From positions 1 to 64,000 of the forward strand of contig JARICA010000020.1 in the NCBI GenBank assembly GCA_029264305.1: a stretch of DNA of 64,000 bases. Direction: 5' to 3'. Every line of letters starts with the position of its first letter. Positions within the stretch are counted from its first letter, which is position 1. Below the pieces are notes generated by a model. It was not told the origin of the DNA, made no database searches, and was given only the letters and a program-made list of their open reading frames with translations. Made by a program: the position numbers and the translations under genes. Origin of the DNA: Faecalimonas sp. GTDB taxonomy: Bacteria > Bacillota > Clostridia > Lachnospirales > Lachnospiraceae. Below are positions 44,530-52,382 of the stretch, piece after piece.

Positions 44530-45846
44530 ATGAAAGATGTACAGATTCTATTAAGACAACACGTAGGTGCACCTTGTCAAGCGATTGTAAAAAATGGTGA
44601 TAAAGTAAAAAAAGGAACATTGATTGCAACACCTACAGGACTTGGAGCAAATATTTTTTCAAGTGTTTATGGTGAAGTAGTAGATGTTTTGGAAGACAGA
44701 ATTATTATTAGACCAGATGAAGTACAGAGCGAAGAGTTTGAGAAGATTGAAGAAGGTAGTAAACTTGAGATGATTAAAGCTGCCGGGATCGTTGGTATGG
44801 GAGGAGCAGGTTTCCCAACAGGCGTAAAAATCGGAACAGACTTACAAGGCGGATATATCCTTATTAATGCAGCAGAATGTGAACCAGGACTTCGTCATAA
44901 TATTCAACAAATTGAAGAAGAATGTGACAAAGTTATTCGTGGTGTTAAATACACAATGGAAATTTCTAACGCAGCAAAAGCTATTTTTGCTATTAAGAAG
45001 AAAAATGAAAAAGCAGTTCAGATCCTAAAAGAAGCATTGAAAGAGGAAGAAGCAATTTCTATTCATTTACTTCCAGATATTTATCCAATGGGAGAAGAAA
45101 GAGCAGTTGTAAGAGAATGTCTTGGCATTGAATTAAAACCAGAAGAACTTCCTTCCGTAGCAAAATCAATTGTAATTAATGTGGAAACGTTAGCAAGAAT
45201 TACAGAAGCGATTGAAGAAAGAAAACCTTGTTTCAGTAAAAACTTAACAGTAATTGGTAAGTTGAATGGAGGAAATGCGCCACATGTATTTAAAGATGTT
45301 CCAGTAGGAACAAGCGTAGAAGAGTTGATTGAAAGAGCAGGTGGCATTGACGGAAACTATGGTGAAATCATTATGGGTGGTCCTTTCACTGGAAAAGCAA
45401 CAACTTTAGATGCTCCTATTACAAAAACAACAGGTGGAATTATTGTGACAATAGAATTTCCAGATTTACACGGTGCAACGATGGGAGTTTTAGTCTGTGC
45501 TTGTGGTGGGGACGAAGCGCGTATGCGTGATCTCGCTGAAAAAATGAATACAAAAGTTGTTTCAATAGCAAGATGTAAACAAGCGAAAGAGATGAAGAGC
45601 GGTGCGTTAAAATGCGAAAGACCTGGTAACTGCCCTGGACAAGTTAAAAATAGTATGCAGTTTAAAAAAGATAAATGTGAATACATTATTATTGGTAACT
45701 GTTCAGATTGTTCCAATACAGTTATGGGTTCAGCACCAAAAATGAACTTAAAAGTACTTCATCAAACAGACCATGTGATGAGAACAATCGGTCACCCATT
45801 ATATAGATATTTAACTGTTTCTAAACAAGTAGAACAGGATATTTAA
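44530..45846 (+). CDS. prdC: RnfC-like electron-transfer protein of the proline reductase system
   Basis: 438 residues. RnfC/NqrF-like body with GMGGAGFPTGVK (flavin/NAD region, about 92-103) and a Cys-rich C-terminus (CACGGDEA, CKQAKEMKSGALKCERPGNC and GNCSDCSNT). It is thought to move electrons from NADH to PrdB. The N-terminal LLRQHVGAPCQAIVKNGDKV is typical. No in-frame UGA is present; some homologues are described as selenoproteins, so this one would be a Cys version. RBS AAAAGGAG. Confidence 0.9.
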   Translation: MKDVQILLRQHVGAPCQAIVKNGDKVKKGTLIATPTGLGANIFSSVYGEVVDVLEDRIIIRPDEVQSEEFEKIEEGSKLEMIKAAGIVGMGGAGFPTGVKIGTDLQGGYILINAAECEPGLRHNIQQIEEECDKVIRGVKYTMEISNAAKAIFAIKKKNEKAVQILKEALKEEEAISIHLLPDIYPMGEERAVVRECLGIELKPEELPSVAKSIVINVETLARITEAIEERKPCFSKNLTVIGKLNGGNAPHVFKDVPVGTSVEELIERAGGIDGNYGEIIMGGPFTGKATTLDAPITKTTGGIIVTIEFPDLHGATMGVLVCACGGDEARMRDLAEKMNTKVVSIARCKQAKEMKSGALKCERPGNCPGQVKNSMQFKKDKCEYIIIGNCSDCSNTVMGSAPKMNLKVLHQTDHVMRTIGHPLYRYLTVSKQVEQDI

Positions 45847-45864
45847 GGAGAGGGGGGACTAGAT

Positions 45865-46248
45865 ATGTTAATCACAAATGAAAATGTAAAGGAATACACA
45901 GATAAACCAGCAGTATTTGCAATCAAAATAGAAGCGGGGACAGAAATAGCAGCAGAACATTTGGAACATCCAATGTTTTTAGATGATATGGTAAGTTCTA
46001 ATTTATTTACTTTGGAGAATGCTTTGACAATTGGTCAGGTTATTGGAGTAAAGACGGTAAAAGATTGTGATGCATTTACACCTGTTACAGAAGAAGTGGT
46101 AGGTGGAGCAGTGAAACTTGCTCAAAAAGAAGAAGTAGTTAAAGAAAAAGTCCAGGAAGTACAAACGGAGATGGCAGAACAAGATGGAAATACAATCATT
46201 ATTTCCATTAAAGAAGGAAAAGATATTTATCTTGAACTTCCACTATAG
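45865..46248 (+). CDS. PrdA N-terminal-domain paralogue, stand-alone
   Basis: 127 residues. It aligns with the first 135 or so residues of the PrdA encoded next: NVKEYTDKPAVFAIKIEAGTEI against TAKEHAKDPAVLCCRAEEGIII, matching DAFTPVT against DSLTPVT, and both ending in ...ISIKEGKDIYLELPL / ...IHIGEGKDIQIELPM. It thus looks like a duplicated domain without the catalytic part. RBS AAGGAGAGG. Function unknown; possibly a chaperone or regulatory subunit of the reductase. Confidence 0.75.
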   Translation: MLITNENVKEYTDKPAVFAIKIEAGTEIAAEHLEHPMFLDDMVSSNLFTLENALTIGQVIGVKTVKDCDAFTPVTEEVVGGAVKLAQKEEVVKEKVQEVQTEMAEQDGNTIIISIKEGKDIYLELPL

Positions 46249-46316
46249 GTATTACAATCACGAAAGTGATTAGAATATATAAATGATGAAACTTGATTAA
46301 ACAAGGAGGAAAAAAT

Positions 46317-48128
46317 ATGTCAATTACAGCTGAAACAGCGAAAGAACATGCAAAAGATCCTGCAGTATTATGTTGCAGAGCAGAAGAAGGCATTATAATT
46401 GGACCAGAGAACTTAGAGGACCCAGCGATTTTTGATGATTTGGTAGACTCAGGTTTATTAAACTTAGATGGGGTATTAACAATTGAAGAAATCTTAGGTG
46501 CGAAATTAACAAAAACTTGTGATTCACTAACACCAGTTACACGTGATGTAATTGATGCGATTCAGACAGTTGCTGAAGAAAAAAGTGAAGAACCAGTACA
46601 AGTAGAAGCACCAGTAGCACCAGTGGCATCAAAAGCAAATGGTGGAGTGTTAAAAATTCATATTGGTGAAGGGAAAGACATTCAGATTGAACTACCAATG
46701 AATGTAGGTACAAGTACAGCTAAAGCGGTAGAAATTCCAGCAGGAGCTGAAGTGAAAGAACAAGAACCAAAATTAATTAGAAGTTTAACAAGAAAACACT
46801 TCAAAATTACAGAAGTAAAGAGAGGACCTGAAACAAAAATTGAAGGAACAACTCTTTACATTAGAGAAGGTATTGAAGAAGAAGCAGTAGCATCTCAGGA
46901 ATTAGTAAATAGTTTAAAAATTGATGTTATCACACCAGCAGAATATCACACATATTCAGAAACAATTATGGATGTTCAGCCAATTGCCGCAAAAGATGGA
47001 GATGATGAAATTGGTTCTGGAGCAACAAGAGTCCTTGATGGCGTTGTTATGATGGTAACAGGTACAGATGCTAATGGAGTTCAGATTGGTGAGTTTGGTT
47101 CATCTGAAGGATATTTAGATGAAAATATTATGTGGGGACGTCCAGGAGCACCAGATGAAGGTGAAATCTTTATTAAAACAGAAGTGGTTATTAAAGAAGG
47201 AACAAACATGGAAAGACCAGGTCCTTTAGCTGCTCACACAGCAACGGACATGATTACACAAGAAATCAGAACAGCATTAAAGAAATTAGATGAATCTTTA
47301 GTAGTGGAAACAGAAGAGTTTAACCAATACAGACGACCTGGAAAGAAAAAAGTTGTTATTGTAAAAGAAATCATGGGACAGGGTGCTATGCATGATAACT
47401 TAATTCTTCCTGTAGAACCTGTAGGAGTACTTGGTGCAAAACCAAATGTAGATTTAGGAAACGTACCTGTAATGGTATCTCCACTTGAAGTATTAGACGG
47501 ATGTATCCATGCTCTTACTTGTATTGGACCTGCATCAAAAGAAATGTCAAGACATTATTGGAGAGAACCATTGGTACTTGAAGCTCTTCATGATGAAGAA
47601 ATTGACTTGTGTGGAGTTATTTTCGTAGGAAGTCCACAAATCAATGCAGAAAAATTCTATGTATCTAAACGTGTAGGTATGATGGTAGAAGCACTTGATG
47701 TTGACGGTGCGTTTATTACAACAGAAGGTTTTGGAAATAACCACATTGACTTTGCGAGTCATCATGAACAAATTGGTATGAGAGGTGTTCCGGTTGTAGG
47801 TTTATCTTTCTGTGCTGTTCAAGGTGCTTTAGTAGTTGGTAACAAATATATGACAAACATGATTGATAATAATAAATCTGAAGCGGGTATTGAAAACGAA
47901 GTTCTTGCTTGTAATACTCTTTGTCATGAAGATGCGATTCGTGCTCTTGCAATGCTTAAAACAGCAATGGCTGGTGAAGAAGTAAAAAAACCAGAAAAGA
48001 AATGGAATCCAAATGTAAAAGCAACTAATGTTGAATTAATCTCTAACGTAACAGGTAAACCGATCGAACTTGTTAAAAACGAACAGTCATTACCAATGAG
48101 CGATAAGAGAAGAGAAAAATACAACTAA
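46317..48128 (+). CDS. prdA: D-proline reductase proprotein PrdA
   Basis: 603 residues. Processed at Cys402 (HALT-C-IGPASKEM), which would become the pyruvoyl group that binds proline, yielding the two smaller subunits. Residues 1-140 are a separate domain also present alone in the preceding gene. From about 155 the sequence is related to GrdE and to PrdD; the part after the cleavage site is related to PrdE. RBS AAGGAGG at 46303-46309 selects this ATG. Confidence 0.95.
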   Translation: MSITAETAKEHAKDPAVLCCRAEEGIIIGPENLEDPAIFDDLVDSGLLNLDGVLTIEEILGAKLTKTCDSLTPVTRDVIDAIQTVAEEKSEEPVQVEAPVAPVASKANGGVLKIHIGEGKDIQIELPMNVGTSTAKAVEIPAGAEVKEQEPKLIRSLTRKHFKITEVKRGPETKIEGTTLYIREGIEEEAVASQELVNSLKIDVITPAEYHTYSETIMDVQPIAAKDGDDEIGSGATRVLDGVVMMVTGTDANGVQIGEFGSSEGYLDENIMWGRPGAPDEGEIFIKTEVVIKEGTNMERPGPLAAHTATDMITQEIRTALKKLDESLVVETEEFNQYRRPGKKKVVIVKEIMGQGAMHDNLILPVEPVGVLGAKPNVDLGNVPVMVSPLEVLDGCIHALTCIGPASKEMSRHYWREPLVLEALHDEEIDLCGVIFVGSPQINAEKFYVSKRVGMMVEALDVDGAFITTEGFGNNHIDFASHHEQIGMRGVPVVGLSFCAVQGALVVGNKYMTNMIDNNKSEAGIENEVLACNTLCHEDAIRALAMLKTAMAGEEVKKPEKKWNPNVKATNVELISNVTGKPIELVKNEQSLPMSDKRREKYN

Positions 48129-48142
48129 TTCGGGTGATAGAT

Positions 48143-48430
48143 ATGAAATATGGCGATAAATTAATTAGAATGGAAGGTGTAATCGTGGAAGTTCATGATG
48201 GCTGTGTAGCTGTGGACTTGAAAGGAAGATTGGGATACTTGAAAATTCCGATGAGAATGTTGATTACAGATTATCCACTCGCAGTAGGACAAGAAGTTGC
48301 ATGGAACATGAGTTTTATCGAACAACTTGGTCCGGAAGCCAATGATAAATATGTAAGTAACCTAGATGTATATAACCGCAGACAAGAAGAAGCACGTCTG
48401 AAAAATGAAAACAATAAGGAGGCAAAATAA
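48143..48430 (+). CDS. Small proline reductase-cluster protein
   Basis: 95 residues. A beta-rich N-terminal part (MKYGDKLIRMEGVIVEVHDGCVAVDLKGRLGYLKIP, in part) and an MRMLITDYPLAVGQEV segment. It resembles the small proteins found between prdA and prdB in other clostridia (CBO2463/CBO2479-type, from memory). Function unknown. GGGTGAT precedes this ATG; a GTG three codons earlier has no site. Its stop overlaps the prdB start by one base. Confidence 0.7.
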   Translation: MKYGDKLIRMEGVIVEVHDGCVAVDLKGRLGYLKIPMRMLITDYPLAVGQEVAWNMSFIEQLGPEANDKYVSNLDVYNRRQEEARLKNENNKEAK

Positions 48431-49155
48431 TGAGTTTAACAACAGTTAAAGGAATACAATCAGAAATTTTCGTTCCGATTACACCTCCATCAGTATGGAC
48501 TCCTGTGACAAAGGAAATCAAAGATATGACAGTAGCACTTGCAACAGCTGCTGGGGTTCATCACAAAGATGATGAAAGATTTAACCTTGCTGGAGACTTT
48601 ACATGGAGAAAAATTACAGATACAATGAAATCAGAAGATTTAATGGTATCACATGGTGGATATGATAACAGTGATGTTAATAAAGATATCAACTGTATGT
48701 TCCCAATTGATAGAATTCATGAATTAGCAAAAGAAGGATTTATTAAAGCTTGTGCACCTGTACATGCAGGTTTCATGGGTGGTGGTGGAAACCAGGAAAA
48801 ATTCAAACATGAAACTGGTCCAGCTATCGCTCAAATGTTTAAAGAAGAAGATGTAGATGCTGTACTTCTTACTGCTGGTTGAGGTACTTGCCACCGCTCT
48901 GCAGTATTGGTGCAGAGAGCGATTGAAGAAGCTGGAATTCCAACAATTATTATTGCAGCTCTTCCACCGGTTGTACGTCAATCCGGAACACCACGTGCGG
49001 TTGCTCCGTTAGTTCCAATGGGGGCTAATGCCGGAGAACCAAACAACAAAGAAATGCAAACTGCTATCGTAAAAGCAACATTAGAACAATTGGTAGAAAT
49101 CCAAACACCAGGAAAAATTGTTCCGCTTCCATTTGAATACGTAGCTAAAGTTTAA
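48430..49155 (+). CDS. prdB: D-proline reductase PrdB, selenoprotein
   Basis: 241 residues including Sec151, encoded by UGA at 48880-48882 in the context LLTAG-U-GTCHRS. Catalyses reductive ring opening of D-proline with PrdA. The frame is continuous to a TAA at 49153-49155. A hairpin after UGA (CTCTGCA/TGCAGAG) is a plausible SECIS. The start codon overlaps the previous stop (TAATG). Automatic calls would split it in two. Confidence 0.95.
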
Positions 49156-49160
49156 TTATA

Positions 49161-49202
49161 AAATATCATCTGCAGTATTGTGCTGTGGGTGATATTTTTT
49201 TG
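49161..49202 (+). terminator. Rho-independent terminator
   Basis: AAATATCATCTGCAG pairs imperfectly with GCTGTGGGTGATATTT, followed by a T run. It separates prdC-prdB from prdD-prdE. A TATAAT at 49213-49218 could be a -10 for prdD, but no -35 is evident. Confidence 0.75.
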
Positions 49203-49246
49203 CAGTTTATGATATAATGCGTAATAAAAAGATGAGCGAGGTGAAA

Positions 49247-50014
49247 ATGTCATTGCAAAAAGTAAAAGATTTAAGAAGATTAGTAATTAAAGCATTTCAT
49301 ATCAGTACTATTAAAGAAGGAAATGAAAATAGAGTTTCTGCACTTGGTGAGATGACGGTGCGCTCGGGACTTGTAAAGTTGGATGAGGAAAAATCTGCAA
49401 TTGATACAATAGAAGTTGTCGTTGTGAAACCAGGAGAACATAATCGATGGACAAATAGTATAATGGATATTATTCCGATTTCAACAAAAGTGCTGGGAAA
49501 ATTAGGAGAAGGAATTACCCATACCCTGACAGGTGTATATGTTATTTTGACTGGAGTAGATGTGAATGGAATACAAACAGCAGAGTTTGGTTCTTCAGAA
49601 GGAAATTTGGAGGAAAAATTATATTTAGGAAGAGCGGGAACTCCTTCTTTGGAAGATTATATTATTTCTTTTAATGTAACTTTTAAGGCGGGAATGGGAC
49701 AAGAAAGGTGTGGTGTAACAGAGGCACATCAAAGATGTGATGAGTTCATACAAGAGTTCCGAGAACAAATGAAAAAGTTCAAAGGAGAAGAGTGTACAGA
49801 AAGACATGAATATCATGATATTGTGCGTCCAGGGAAAAAACGAGTTTTAATCGTGAAACAGGTTGCTGGTCAAGGTGCGATGTATGACACGCATTTATTT
49901 GGAAATGAACCATCTGGAATGGATGGGGGGCTTTCGATTATAGAGATGGGAAATATGCCGGTGCTTGTAACACCGAATGAATACAGAGACGGAATTATCC
50001 GTTCTATGCAATAG
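49247..50014 (+). CDS. prdD: Proline reductase-associated protein PrdD
   Basis: 255 residues. Parallel to PrdA from about residue 155 to the cleavage site: VYVILTGVDVNGIQTAEFGSSEG against the matching PrdA stretch (VVMMVTGTDANGVQIGEFGSSEG, in part), and RPGKKRVLIVKQVAGQGAMYD. It ends in VLVTPNEYRDGIIRSMQ, exactly where PrdA continues into its cleavage Cys. It therefore lacks the pyruvoyl-forming residue. Role not established. GAGGTG precedes this ATG. Confidence 0.85.
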   Translation: MSLQKVKDLRRLVIKAFHISTIKEGNENRVSALGEMTVRSGLVKLDEEKSAIDTIEVVVVKPGEHNRWTNSIMDIIPISTKVLGKLGEGITHTLTGVYVILTGVDVNGIQTAEFGSSEGNLEEKLYLGRAGTPSLEDYIISFNVTFKAGMGQERCGVTEAHQRCDEFIQEFREQMKKFKGEECTERHEYHDIVRPGKKRVLIVKQVAGQGAMYDTHLFGNEPSGMDGGLSIIEMGNMPVLVTPNEYRDGIIRSMQ

Positions 50015-50024
50015 GAGGAAGAAT

Positions 50025-50501
50025 ATGGGAATTGGTCCATCAACAAAAGAAACATCCTTACATCACTTTCGTGATCCGTTGTTAGATGTTGTGTCTTCAG
50101 ATGAAGATTTGGATTTAATGGGAATTTTGCTTGTGGGTACACCGGATGCAAATGAGGAGAAAATGCTTGTGGGAAGGCGGACGGCTGTTTGGGCAGAAGG
50201 AATGCGAGCGGATGGGGTGATTATTTCCTCTGATGGATGGGGGAATAGTGATGTAGATTTTACAAATACAGTAGAAGAACTTGTTACGAGAGGGATTGAA
50301 GTTACAGGATTGAATTTTAGTGGGACAGTAGGACAATTTGTAGTGGTAAATGAATATTTAGATGGGATCATAGATATTAATAAAAGTGAAAGTGGAACAG
50401 AAACTTGCGTGGTGGGTGAAAATAATGTGAATACACTAGATGCAAAAAAAGCTGTTGCAAGATTAAAATTAAAAATGCGAAAAAAATCAAAAAGACTGTG
50501 A
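50025..50501 (+). CDS. prdE: Proline reductase-associated protein PrdE
   Basis: 158 residues. Parallel to the C-terminal (post-cleavage) part of PrdA: GIGPSTKETSLHHFRDPLL against CIGPASKEMSRHYWREPLV, with Gly in place of the catalytic Cys. A short NKSESGTET segment matches NKSEAGIEN in PrdA. With PrdD it forms a split, non-cleaving copy of PrdA. RBS AGGAGGAAG, 10 bp after prdD. The stop lies inside the shared terminator with the TSUP gene. Confidence 0.85.
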   Translation: MGIGPSTKETSLHHFRDPLLDVVSSDEDLDLMGILLVGTPDANEEKMLVGRRTAVWAEGMRADGVIISSDGWGNSDVDFTNTVEELVTRGIEVTGLNFSGTVGQFVVVNEYLDGIIDINKSESGTETCVVGENNVNTLDAKKAVARLKLKMRKKSKRL

Positions 50502-50520
50502 TGAGAATTACAGTCTTTTT
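50487..50520. terminator. Bidirectional terminator overlapping both stop codons
   Basis: AAAAAGACTGT pairs with ACAGTCTTTTT. Both the prdE stop and the minus-strand TSUP stop lie within it, a very compact convergent junction. Confidence 0.85.
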
Positions 50521-51605
50521 GCATCTTTGAAAAACAGTAAAGAAGTATAAAGCATAACACATATAACAATGATGGTTAAAATGTTCATTGGGAGAGATGC
50601 AGCAATTGTGTATGCAACAAAAACACCAAAGAGTCCAAAAATACTTATAGTTAACGCAGCTTTCCGATCATATTTTCCTGAGTGAATAAATTGAATACTT
50701 GCTGATGGCATCAGAAAAGCACAAGAACCCATCATTATGGGGAAAGCGGCTGTAACATTTAATCCTAAAGCGCTTACCATAGCCATGCAAGGAGCATATA
50801 GACCAACTCCAACGGTCATCAGTGCTCCAAGAAGTGTGTTGAAGAAAATACCAATAATAAGTTTGTATCCGTTTAAACCATAAGTTAAATGTTCGGAAAT
50901 TGTAGAAGTTAGATTGCGGTCGTTAAAAGAAAAGAGTTGCTCGTGTTTCAGTTTGCTCATGACGGAGTTTAATTCGTTCTTTGTAATGGAAGGGTCGGAA
51001 TAAATTGTTTTTTCCGTATCGCTCAAAGTATAGTTGTTTTTTATATGATAAATCCATTCATCGCTATTTTGAATTGTAAACCCGTTCCTAGTTAATTCGT
51101 GAACAATAGATTCGGGAGTGAGGGTTTTTTCAAATGGTCCTATATGAGCTAGTTTTAGAGAAAGAATAATTGCTAATATAATAAGAGCGAATCCGAGTGC
51201 GAGACGAATGATTTTTGGTGACCATTTTGAGACGATAGAAGCACCGTAAATGGCTCCGATAATAGCACCACTGATTAAAAAAATAAGGGTAATTCCTTCT
51301 ATTTTAATAAGATGGAGAAATAATAAAAATTCTGCTATAGTAGGAAGGGTGTGTGCTACATTTAAAGTTCCAGGCATTTTCTCGTCAGAACAAGAATGTG
51401 TAAATTTAAAGGCAGCTTGACAAGTTGCGAAACTTCCAATTCCCCAAGTGTCTAAAAGGTCACTGAAAAAACCAATGAAAGCAAGTGTGAATAAGTTGTG
51501 TTTAGAAAAATCGGATTTATGTTTTAAGCAATCTGTAATAAGAATGATAGTAAATAAAAGAGCATAAAGACAAATAATTATTTTTATAATATATACAAAA
51601 TTCAT
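50508..51605 (-). CDS. TauE/SafE (TSUP) family membrane protein with central insert
   Basis: 365 residues. Two sets of about four transmembrane helices, the second beginning ALMTVGVGLYAPCMAMVSALGLN. Between them lies a soluble stretch of about 80 residues (about 170-250 of the protein, TLTPESIVHELTRNGF... to ...STISEHLTYG), unusual for simple TSUP exporters. Family members export sulfite, sulfonates or other anions. AGGAGG before the ATG at 51605 rules out a longer reading. Substrate unknown; a role with the prd or selenium genes is only positional. Confidence 0.82.
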   Translation of the reverse strand: MNFVYIIKIIICLYALLFTIILITDCLKHKSDFSKHNLFTLAFIGFFSDLLDTWGIGSFATCQAAFKFTHSCSDEKMPGTLNVAHTLPTIAEFLLFLHLIKIEGITLIFLISGAIIGAIYGASIVSKWSPKIIRLALGFALIILAIILSLKLAHIGPFEKTLTPESIVHELTRNGFTIQNSDEWIYHIKNNYTLSDTEKTIYSDPSITKNELNSVMSKLKHEQLFSFNDRNLTSTISEHLTYGLNGYKLIIGIFFNTLLGALMTVGVGLYAPCMAMVSALGLNVTAAFPIMMGSCAFLMPSASIQFIHSGKYDRKAALTISIFGLFGVFVAYTIAASLPMNILTIIVICVMLYTSLLFFKDAKRL

Positions 51606-51730
51606 TGCATTTCCTCCTATTATAATAGATAATAGTTTATTATAGTCGAAGGATAAAAAAACATACATACATATAAAAAAATAAAAGAAAATATTGTATT
51701 CAAAAAAATACAATATTTTTCAAAAAACAC

Positions 51731-51759
51731 TTGAAAAAAGTGAAATCCTTTAGTATACT
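51731..51759 (+). promoter_or_regulatory. Promoter of the S10 ribosomal operon
   Basis: TTGAAA, 17-bp spacer, TATACT. It is the only strong promoter in front of the ribosomal genes; a leader of about 220 nt follows. Confidence 0.82.
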
Positions 51760-51794
51760 TAAAAAGCTGTGACATGATAGCGATGAAACGAGAG

Positions 51795-51990
51795 GTTGCT
51801 ACTTATAATAGTAGGTGTTCCGCGGAGCGAATGTCAAGTTAGGAAACTGGCGACAAGTCACTGTACGAATCAATAACAGCCACTGAAACGTGGTAACAAC
51901 GTGTGAAGAGATTAGGACACACACGGGAGAGTGTACAGTCACCGCTTGTCGTACTGAAGTTAAAAGTACGAAAAGGAGGCGACTTTTTTT
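51795..51990 (+). ncRNA. Structured leader of the S10 operon
   Basis: The leader can fold into several helices: CTACT/AGTAG (51799-51814); a long closing helix GACAAG..ACTGTAC (51852-51866) with GTACAGT..CTTGTC (51933-51950); inside it CCAC/GTGG and CGTGTG/CACACG; and CGTACT/AGTACG just before AGGAGG. A seven-T run directly before the start codon could let the last stem act as a terminator. Ribosomal leaders of this kind often bind L4 or another product; here the binder is unknown. Confidence 0.65.
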
Positions 51991-52308
51991 ATGGCAAGTC
52001 AAGTAATGAGAATTACACTTAAAGCATATGATCACCAATTGGTAGATGCATCTGCAAAAAAAATCATCGAAACTGTAAAGAAAAATGGAGCACAGGTGAG
52101 TGGACCGGTACCACTTCCAACTAAGAAGGAAGTTGTTACAATCTTAAGAGCGGTTCATAAATACAAAGATTCCAGAGAACAGTTCGAACAGAGAACTCAT
52201 AAGAGACTTATTGATATCATTACACCAACACAGAAAACTGTTGATGCGTTATCAAGATTAGAAATGCCAGCAGGTGTTTATATCGATATCAAAATGAAAA
52301 ACAAATAA
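51991..52308 (+). CDS. rpsJ: Ribosomal protein S10
   Basis: 105 residues. Seen: [19 protein letters not shown] and the [20 protein letters not shown] motif. 30S head protein, also NusB partner in antitermination. AAGGAGG lies 13 bases upstream of the ATG, a slightly long spacing caused by the T run. First gene of the operon. Confidence 0.97.
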   Translation: MASQVMRITLKAYDHQLVDASAKKIIETVKKNGAQVSGPVPLPTKKEVVTILRAVHKYKDSREQFEQRTHKRLIDIITPTQKTVDALSRLEMPAGVYIDIKMKNK

Positions 52309-52370
52309 TTTAGACAGTATCAATCCTAAAATTTAGGATGAACACTACGGTGTTCCGCTGTAAATCACAG
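52309..52370 (+). other. Structured rpsJ-rplC spacer
   Basis: CCTAAA/TTTAGG and GAACAC/GTGTTC hairpins lie within a CAG...CTG closing pair; a possible small three-way junction before the rplC ribosome site. Confidence 0.45.
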
Positions 52371-52382
52371 GAGGTAATTATA

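Larger units (their letters stand above)
51606..51990. other. 385-bp intergenic region before rpsJ
   Basis: Contains, left to right: the 5' region of the TSUP gene with a TATG tandem repeat, the rpsJ promoter, and the structured leader described separately. No coding sequence is apparent. Confidence 0.8.

Noticed and set aside
44027-44530. Sigma-54 promoter for PrdR-type control
   Set aside because: No TGGCAC-N5-TTGCA-like sequence found on either strand near prdF or prdC.
48907-49155. Separate 82-residue gene after the prdB UGA
   Set aside because: It is the C-terminal part of selenoprotein PrdB.
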